A DNA stretch of 64,000 nt from Plectrocnemia conspersa (lineage: Eukaryota > Arthropoda > Insecta > Trichoptera > Polycentropodidae), in the NCBI GenBank assembly GCA_009617715.1, contig VTFK01000125.1, positions 186,001 to 250,000 of the forward strand, in the 5' to 3' direction. How positions within the stretch are numbered: position 1 is the first letter of the stretch; each line of letters starts with the position of its first letter. The position numbers were made by a program, and so were the translations under genes. Below the pieces are notes generated by a model. It was given only the letters and a program-made list of their open reading frames with translations, was not told where the DNA came from and searched no databases. Of this stretch, positions 57,000-64,000 are shown piece after piece.

Positions 57000-57600
57000 A
57001 TTACACGTATACATTCTCTTTGTGCGAGTGTTTGGTTTGGTCGTGTCGGTGAGGAGGCAGAGGTACCTCCCCCGGGGACAAGGAGCCGCCCTCTTGAATA
57101 ATTCATTAGATCTTTCAACGGCACCAATATTGGGGCCTATCGTGGCTCCTAGACCGAGAGGTGTCGCCGGAGGGTAGGGACCAGGGACCGTAAAAAACCA
57201 ATGCACCACCTCTGAATGGCTGACGGCATAATGGACAAGGAGATCGAGCCGAGAAGCGAGTGAGAGAGAGAGAGAAAGAGTGAGGGGGGAGAGGAACGGA
57301 CCCTCTGGCTCTTTGAAACTTATTCATAACCGGTCCCCTAATTCGAACGCTCAAAAGACTCTTACCTAATTCGCCGGGGACTTAATAACTAAAATTTAGA
57401 AACGATTTACCTCACCTGCTGCTGCATCTCACCTAGTGGCGCGTGGAATAATCTGGTTGATGTTTACAGTGGCGTCACGTGTATCAGCTCCTGTCGGGAC
57501 GTTGTTCTTAACTGGAATGTCTCTCTGAAGACCGACAATGGAACCGATGAGGATTTATGGAGCTAAGGCGTACGAATAGTCTGTCGAGCTTTCGTCAATA
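57000..57600. other. GC-rich island with GAGA tract
   Basis: Largest GC-rich block (GGTACCTCCCCCGGGGACAA, GACCGAGAGGTGTCGCCGG, AATTCGCCGGGGAC). A (GA)n run, GAGTGAGAGAGAGAGAGAAA, is at about 57258-57280, again a possible GAGA-factor site. Frames on both strands are open for 60-80 residues without a domain. Confidence 0.45.
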
Positions 57601-58779
57601 ATGTACGAATTTATATTATTGATTTAACATATTTAATGTTTTATGTACAATTTTTCCGTTTAGTATTTGCACCTTAAAATCATATGATACATAATGACGA
57701 TATCATTTAAAAATATTGTGGCAATTAAAATAAATATATAAATAATCTACTTTCTTTTGTGAATATTAAACAGTTCGTGAAAAATAAAAGTTCACATTCT
57801 AATTACATATAGAAATGCAAAAAGTTAAGCGGTCAATGTCACAGAAGATGCAAATTTATCGATTCTATAGAAGTAGGTTTTTTGTAACAACGACAACTGG
57901 GAGTATTTTCCGAAAAGACTTTGGTTTACATTTTTATAAGATTATGTTGACCCAAGAACTGAAGCCATCGTAGCCGTCGATTGGACTCTAAGGTATGTCA
58001 CTCAAACTTTTTAAATTTTGTACCATATAAATAGTACCACTATAAAAGAACTCCGTGATTTTAAATTAGTACATTTGGAATGAAATTAAGTCAATAAAAA
58101 AATCCTTTTACAATCTAAAAATTTACGACTTTTAAAATGCATGACGTAGCAACTTTAAATGTAAATAAAACATAAAAAATCTAGTTGATCATGAATCCAC
58201 GCGAAATTAGATCCAACTAGTGTCGTTCCTAGTAGGGCATTAAAATACCCGGCTCTCGAGAATTTTCTTGGAGGTTTTAACCAATTTTACAATTTGTTAT
58301 AATTTAGAGCTTATTTTAATGACTATTTCGAACAAACAAAATAAGAAATTAACTTGCAAGTAAATCCACACATAATATTTCAAACAAGAATAGAAGAGAA
58401 TTCGTGAATTGAATTGAAAATATTACATAGAAAAGCACATCCATTCCGAGACGTTAATCACCCTAAGAATCGCAGAAACATGAACGCTACGTAGATAATA
58501 CTATCTGAACGGTTTCAATTTTAATGTGTTATTAAAATATTATTATGACCTGTCATAAAACTACGCCACTAAAACTACCACATTATTATTTACTTAATGA
58601 AAGTACGTCTAGGATTCACTCTCGTATTGTATAATACATAGTCAAAACTAATGATTTGTAGCAAATGATAGTTTAAAGTCAATTTTATTGTCCACAAAGA
58701 TCTGCTCCTGTTTATGCACAATAAGATTAGATTAAACAAAGAGTGATCTCAACCTGTCTGTTATATATTCTTTGTCATT
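57601..58779. other. AT-rich spacer with isolated hAT-like end near 58234
   Basis: TAGGGCATTAAAATACCCGG at about 58234-58253 resembles the left end of the complete element at 63041 (TAGGGCATCCAAATACCCGG), but no right end follows. No gene seen. Confidence 0.4.
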
Positions 58780-59020
58780 TTACGCAGCCCCATCCCGATC
58801 TGGTCGATCTTAATGCGCCCAAGTAGCGCGGCAAATAGAGTCAGTTCCAATTTCGGAATATCCCCGATGATGTTTCCCCACCTCACACTAAAGACGTGTA
58901 TCCTATCACGTCAACGTCAGTATCTTCTCCGTAAATCCAGGGCTTATTGTTATTCAGTTATTGGATTTTTTAGAGTCCGTGTAACCCCAAGCTACGTTCC
59001 ACGAAAGGATCAAGCTTTTT
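58780..59020. other. GC-richer island
   Basis: Moderately GC-rich (CGCAGCCCCATCCCGATCTG, GCGCCCAAGTAGCGCGGC). The 70-residue frame 58813-59025 shows no domain. Confidence 0.35.
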
Positions 59021-59505
59021 ATTAGATGAATCCGAGTGTAAGCATAAAATAAGTATGTGTATTTATGTATTTGTTTATTTACATATATCACTGAAACTTT
59101 GCACGTACACTTACACATATTATAATAATCAATATCATCGCCTTATTTTTAATCGTCGAAAACGTAGCTAAATTAAACAAATTATTTGTCACATCTACCT
59201 ATACATTTATTTGATCGTATAATGAAAATGTCACACCTTTATAATTACATTTAATTTTGGCATTAATTATTGAATAATCTCAAATCATTAAGACTGTGAA
59301 GATTTTTTTAGATTTTCTGATAAAAAAGGAATATTTGGAGCCAGAAGATTGTCTTTTTGCACCCATTGTATTATAGCGCCATCTTTTCCACCACCGCTCG
59401 GAGTAAACACTGACGCTATTTTAATATAATCTAATAAAAATTCTAACTAGATTCCAACCATTATGAGAGTAATTGTCCTTAGAGCAATAATCACCAAAAC
59501 ATATA
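59021..59505. other. No feature recognised
   Basis: AT-rich spacer. Short simple run TATTTATGTATTTGTTTATT. Confidence 0.4.
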
Positions 59506-59566
59506 CAGTGAAATCTCAGTATAGCGAAGCTCACGGGACCGAAGAAAAAATTCGTTATATTGAATG
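59506..59566. mobile_element. pogo/Tigger-like terminal inverted repeat
   Basis: TA then CAGTGAAATCTCAGTATAGC and GAAGCTCACGGGACCGAAG. This fits pogo/Tigger-type ends and resembles the end at 29221. Partner end not found. Confidence 0.55.
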
Positions 59567-59724
59567 AAATGCGCTAGAGAAAAATATATTTGTTCAGCTA
59601 TTACAAAAATAATACAAAAAATGAATATTCTAAATGAAAAGAGACCCACAAGAAAGTGTCCTAGGGCGATACTATATTTGTTGTAGACGTATGATAGCCA
59701 CAAATAAAGAATGTCATAATTTCA

Positions 59725-59880
59725 ACATTCGCGGATGGTAGAGCAATTCTGACAGTGGGAAAAAAATAGCGAATACTACCGAAAAACTTCAACAAGCCGC
59801 TGATAGGATCACCAATTGGAACAAAAAATAAAGTTGAATGACTTCAAATCGGTACATATCAACTTTACCAATAAAAATAA
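59725..59880 (+). pseudogene. Non-LTR reverse transcriptase fragment, upstream half
   Basis: Frames give TFADGRAILTVGK (the family has FADDT-AI), then EKLQQAADRITNWNKK, LNDFKSVHINFTNK, as in jockey-type RTs directly after the catalytic box. The DD is changed to DG, so it is inactive. Homology breaks at about 59880 and resumes at 60760. Confidence 0.75.
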
Positions 59881-60759
59881 AGTTGCAAACCTACTGAGTT
59901 ATGAGTGCTTAAGTTTTTAAACTTGCCGCCATTTTGCAAAAAAATGACATATTGAATTTTGCTAGCGAACATATAGAGGATGCTTAAGAATTCTACATTG
60001 TCACCAAAATTCAATTCTTAAGCATATATTGACCTTAACTATATTGCAAGACTTAAGCGTTTGTATGGTGGGCCGATCGACTCATAACACTAACCTTGTT
60101 TCGGAGCAAAAAACAGTATCATAAGGATATTTGAAAGCTCTATTCTGTATCAAAAATTCAAGTCTTAATCTATAAAACAAACGAAATAACAGCGTTAACT
60201 ATATGTCAAGTCGCATAAAACTCTTATGGGGGGTCCGATCAATTTACCTTAAAACTTGTTTGTAAGAAAAAAAAATATGTTTTTTAGAAGCAAATTTAGC
60301 TTCTTAATACTTTTTGCATAAAACATTTTTTAGTAATATTTTATTTCGCAAAGTTATGACACTTTAAATTTTTAAATTGGCCGTCATTTTGTAAAAAAAA
60401 AATTATATTATTTTTTCATACCGAATATTAAGGGTGTGTTTAATAATTCTATACGATACCAAAAATTCAATTCATAATAGGCAAAACAAAGGAATTAAAA
60501 GCGTCTCAAAAATTCGATCGATCTGATACACTGCTTGTTTTGAAGCAAAAAAACATTTTTTTTTGTATTTTATTTCGATGCAGGTTTAGCTTCTAAACGT
60601 TTTATACATTGCGATATTTTACGTAAAATTGAAACATACTAAGTTGAAGTTTTTGATTGGTAATTAATTAATTGCAGTTGAGTGATCAATTGCAAATTTT
60701 CATAAATGGCAACACTATCCATTTCTAAATTCAGCTTAAAACATTGACATGACTTTGGA
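59881..60759. repeat. Degenerate tandem repeat interrupting the RT fossil
   Basis: Three related segments recur: CTTGCCGCCATTTTGCAAAA / TTGGCCGTCATTTTGTAAAA; TTCTA...CAAAATTCAATTCTTAA / CAAAAATTCAAGTCTTAA / CAAAAATTCAATTCATAA; GGGCCGATCGACTCA / GGTCCGATCAATTTA / TCGATCGATCTGATA followed by CTTGTTT. Unit length is roughly 150-290 bp and decayed. It looks like a satellite-like or internally repetitive insertion between two parts of one RT. Confidence 0.55.
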
Positions 60760-61115
60760 CATCAACTGCGGAGGAAGGAACATATAAAAAAAGTATAATT
60801 TGAAATAAAATATAGAAATCTATATTGGCTTATGGACAGAAGCTCCAGACTATCAATATACAATAAAATCAAGATTTACAACCAAATACTGAAACCAGTT
60901 TGAATCTACGGCATACAACTCTGCCATGTTAAAATGATTAACAAATTTCAAAATAAAGTGTTACGAAATGTCGAAAACGTAGCAGTGCTTTTAAACATGA
61001 AACGAGCAACAGCACGTCAACATCGAGCAGCAAGCTCCTCAATATAGACAATTTGAAATGACGACTGAAGAGAACTAAGTTTTTTGAACTAGTCTAGTTA
61101 TCATTAAATGAAACT
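60760..61115 (+). pseudogene. Non-LTR reverse transcriptase fragment, C-terminal half
   Basis: The frames read HIKKK..LE, YWLMDRSSRLSIYNKIKIYN, QILKPVWIYGIQLCHVKMIN, KFQNKVLRNVENVAV, and KHETSNSTSTS-like to LKRTKFFELV. This matches the C-terminal region of the same jockey-like family as 59725-59880 (LYNKI..YKQILKPIW.YGIQLW...FQNKVLR). Several frameshifts. Confidence 0.8.
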
Positions 61116-61964
61116 TATTTATTATTAGTGATTGTGTAGTGTAGAACAGAAAACTTTTGGACACCAATGAGTGAACATAGTGTAAAATTATATACTAGTA
61201 AAATTAATTGATGGTCATAACCGAGACTAGTTTAAATATATAAAAAAATAACTAATATGATTTGATTTTTATAAAACTTTATCAAAGCTTTATTTTTTTT
61301 TAATTTCCAAAATAAATAATTTTTTTATTTTATTTCCATTAAAGCTCGCCACGTCAGACAGTCAATAAATGAAACTTGTGAATTTTTGAAACGCGCACGT
61401 AAAAAGGTTCGCCATCATATATGATCTAAGGCAGGGCTGTCCAACACAAGGTAGCTAAATTGCTTCGTCACATCTTTTTACTATTACACCGTCACTAAAA
61501 AGTTTATTTTTGCTTTCGCTAGCTCCAAAGCTACACTGTAGGAAGCAACAAGACTGGATCTTTCTGTAGCGGTGACTTTCTAGAAAAATGTAATTTGTAT
61601 GCAAACATGGCACTGAATTTTATTTTTATTGTTCGTAATAAAATAGCCTGATTCCCATCGGATTATTCAATGTTTCTCTTCTTGACAAACATAAACATGA
61701 TGAGACCAGAAATGAAAATCTATTGAAAGGAGCTACTAGAGCGCTTTTATACCATTCGAAAAGAAATGCCCATATTTCTTAAAGACAATGTCAAGTCTAA
61801 CACTTTATTAGATCTTACATTTACTACTAATATTAAAAATATATATAGTAATACGATTTTATAGTATTTTAGTATATGTTTCATTGCACAACACATGGCA
61901 GTTGTATAGACAACAGATTCAAAATTTGAACTTGAAATCTTTACCATTATTCAACGCGTTCTAA
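61116..61964. other. AT-rich spacer with isolated hAT end at 61432
   Basis: CAGGGCTGTCCAACACAAGG at 61432-61451 has the form of a hAT terminal repeat. Its partner was not found. No gene seen. Confidence 0.4.
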
Positions 61965-62460
61965 CGCTTAGTCCGTTTGACAGGCGGTGATTCGGCCTAA
62001 AGCTTGTGACGGTTTCATCTCGACAAGCAGGGCCGGTGCTTGGAAGGGCACACACAGGGCCGGCTACAGAGATCCATCATTTGAATATTTTAATTCCATT
62101 ACGGCGTGCACACGGAGGAGCGGACGGTCGGTTTCCGTGCTTTATGTGTGGAATAATCTATGCACCGTTTGTGTATGTGGAGTGTATGTATGGAGGTGGG
62201 CGGGGGCGGCTATGACCTCTATAGATCTTGTTGAGAGCTTTGTTATTGCCCCGCCGGGAAAGCCACTATATCTCCTCCACACAAACACCCGACTACCAAA
62301 TAATAAAGAAAGAGCAAACACAAACACGTACGCCTTGTAAGACCTTAGCTTCGAAAGAAAGCTCGTTGCCGTGGGCTGTGTCGATCATTTCGACGAAAAT
62401 AAAAATTGTAACCGCTCTTCAGATTAAGGCGTACTATACGCGCCCAGCCCAATTTTTATA
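61965..62460. other. GC-rich island, candidate non-coding regulatory element
   Basis: GC-rich with CpG (AGGGCCGGTGCTTGGAAGGG, ACGGAGGAGCGGACGGTCGG, GGGCGGGGGCGGC). Three overlapping frames are open on both strands, none with a domain. It also contains CAGGGCCGG words seen at transposon ends, so part may be element-derived. Confidence 0.4.
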
Positions 62461-63032
62461 ATATTTTCAAGTTAAATAAATAAAAATATTAATATTTGTA
62501 TAAAATGAGATTTTAAATTATGTACATAAATGTACACAAACCAAAACCTAAAGTACACACATGAATATGAAGAGATATTAGAAACACTTCAAAACTAAAT
62601 AAAAGGACAGTGGTTAAAGTAGTATTTTTACTTATCAACATACTTTCCTTTAAGTATGCTAAAAGACACAAATCTAATTTACTGATAATATAAAATCTTA
62701 AATTTTTATATTCATATTTATTATATAATAAAAAAAAACTATGGATAATTATTAAAATTAATTTACAAGGAGCTGAAAACCCTGCAGTTCATCTCGCTTT
62801 TTATGAATAGATGTTGCTCTAGTGCATTTATTAAAATAAAAAAATAATGACCTCATGAGAATTAGAAAATAAGATGCTTAAAATTTCCCCACCATTCCTA
62901 TGAAATCAGAACCAAATAAAACCCAGAAAAATATCTTAACCGTTTTCGTGCCACGGTATATTTTCTACTACACGCCCCCATCGCAAACAATTTTTAGAAT
63001 TAAAAAAATGTTATAATCACAGATAAAAATAA
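62461..63032. other. No gene recognised
   Basis: AT-rich. TTAACCGTTTTCGTGCCACG at about 62938 resembles a piggyBac-type end but stands alone. Confidence 0.35.
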
Positions 63033-63040
63033 TATATAAT

Positions 63041-63862
63041 TAGGGCATCCAAATACCCGGTCTAATTCATTACCCGGTTATACGGGTCTTTTTCGAGGAA
63101 CAACCGGGTACCCGGTTCGGTTCCGGGTAATTTTTGTAAGCTATTAAATAAACTACTTTTGTAAGCCGTTAAGAGTCTATTTGAATCTTTGATTAAATAT
63201 GACGTGATATATTTCATTTTACTTTAATAATTAATTTAATTTAAAAAAAAATAGTGTATTGAAATAAAATCAATATATTATCTAATTATTAATACTTTAC
63301 TCAATCGAAATATTTTTACATTCCATCAGTATGTACATACATATACTTACATACTACACACATGTGTAACAGCACAAAGCCGAAATATTAATTTTGACAC
63401 ATATTTTGCAATAATAATACAAATTTCACATGAAAAATACAAAGGAAATAAATTTTATTAGAATTAAAAAAGAAATTAGATGATTGTATTTATTATATGT
63501 ATCATATGTAGGTAGAGAAACAAAATATATTTTAGTGATGTATTTTTTATAAAAAGTAGTATTTAAAAAATACCAACGAATCTAATGTGTTATATTTCAT
63601 TGAACTTCTAATTTTTGAACAAAAATTGTTGGCCACAGAAAATACATAAAAATAATTATACAGATTTTCCAAAACTGGACTTTTTTTTTTTGCCAGTGGG
63701 TCTAAATTTTTAAAATGTATTTTTTAAATTTGTTTATTTTTAAATCGGAAAAAAATATTTAAATGAAATTAGCCGGATACCCGTCTAAAATTACCCGGTT
63801 TTCGGTTCCATGAAAAACATGGCGGGTACCCGGTTTCGGTTCTACCCGGTTCGAAAGCCCTA
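63041..63862. mobile_element. Complete non-autonomous hAT-type element, 822 bp, 8-bp target duplication
   Basis: TATATAAT flanks both ends (63033-63040 and 63863-63870). The element starts TAGGGCATCCAAATACCCGG and ends GGTTCGAAAGCCCTA. Subterminal regions are full of ACCCGG/CCGGGT words in both orientations (ACCGGGTACCCGGTTCGG, GGCGGGTACCCGGTTTCGG). The interior is AT-rich without transposase. The 8-bp duplication and subterminal repeats fit hAT. Confidence 0.88.
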
Positions 63863-63895
63863 TATATAATACTACGATAAATAAAAGTTGTGTAT

Positions 63896-64000
63896 TAACA
63901 GCTTAACGCCCGAGGACTCGTATACAAGTCTTGAAAGAACATGGTTTAATGGCCGTAAACTCAGGCATGAGTTCTGCGTCATGCGTTTTCTTTTATTAAA
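63896..64000. repeat. Paired-hairpin repeat, copy 2 (cut by window end)
   Basis: TTAACAGCTTAACGCCCGAG, then GGACTC-GTATACA-AGTC, spacer, AAACTCAGGCATGAGTT, then CTGCGTCATGCGT and TTTTCTTTTATTAAA. Same layout as 10271-10372. Confidence 0.6.

Noticed and set aside
61987..62461. Open frames of 117, 69 and 77 residues in the 62-kb island
   Set aside because: Overlapping frames with arbitrary composition and no motif.
62934..62960. piggyBac-type end (TTAACCGTTTTCGTGCC)
   Set aside because: Single, unpaired and short; could be chance.
1..64000. CRISPR arrays, operons, Shine-Dalgarno sites, bacterial terminators
   Set aside because: The sequence is eukaryotic in every respect; no regularly spaced short repeats or polycistronic coding were seen.

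Overview
The window looks like intergenic or intronic DNA from an AT-rich eukaryotic genome. The organism is an arthropod and almost certainly an insect. The evidence is jockey-type non-LTR retrotransposon fossils, Penelope-like elements, many Buster/ZBED5-type and other hAT fossils, pogo-like and TA-flanked inverted-repeat elements, and spliceosomal introns with GTAAGT donors. A sternorrhynchan (aphid-like) source is my best guess from the hAT and retroelement flavour, but nothing here proves it. No rRNA, tRNA, CRISPR, operon or large intact gene was recognised.

Layout. 1-1.77 kb: decayed retrotransposon RT (second copy, inverted, at 42.7-43.9 kb). 2.7-7.5 kb: GC-rich islands, an RT scrap, a foldback element and an 840-bp TIR element (second copy at 32.2-33.1 kb). 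7.5-17.9 kb: short dispersed repeats, a Penelope fragment, endonuclease and RT scraps, and a hAT transposase fossil. 18.5-19.1 kb: two GC islands. 20-24.5 kb: a fossil transposon ORF, a Penelope element and a hAT C-terminus. 24.8-26.6 kb: two probable small spliced genes for secreted peptides. 26.6-37 kb: mostly AT-rich DNA with simple repeats, hairpins and one GC island. 37.0-39.1 kb: a tandem array of about five ~430-520-bp units. 39.1-44.2 kb: piggyBac-like, hAT, Penelope and RT fossils. 46.8-51.3 kb: an inverted duplication carrying two convergent copies of a small secreted-peptide gene, one intact and one broken by a 269-bp hAT MITE. 52-64 kb: more GC islands, RT scraps and a complete 822-bp hAT-type element.

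The most interesting content is the small-gene family. The genes at 24.9 kb and 47.6/50.9 kb share a TATA box 42-43 bp upstream of the ATG. They also share a 24-codon signal-peptide exon that ends after the first base of a codon, very short introns, and symmetric phase-1 exons. In the intact copy at 50.9 kb one exon-plus-intron unit has been duplicated, so the mature peptide carries a repeated TISSNAISKT module. A second, five-exon phase-1 gene lies at 25.9-26.6 kb. This resembles rapidly evolving microexon effector genes in general design. I could not assign it to a named family.

About fifteen GC-rich islands of 100-600 bp stand out in the AT-rich background. They carry no convincing ORF, and I read them as candidate regulatory or conserved non-coding elements. 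Exon structures were read by eye and have not been checked against transcripts.
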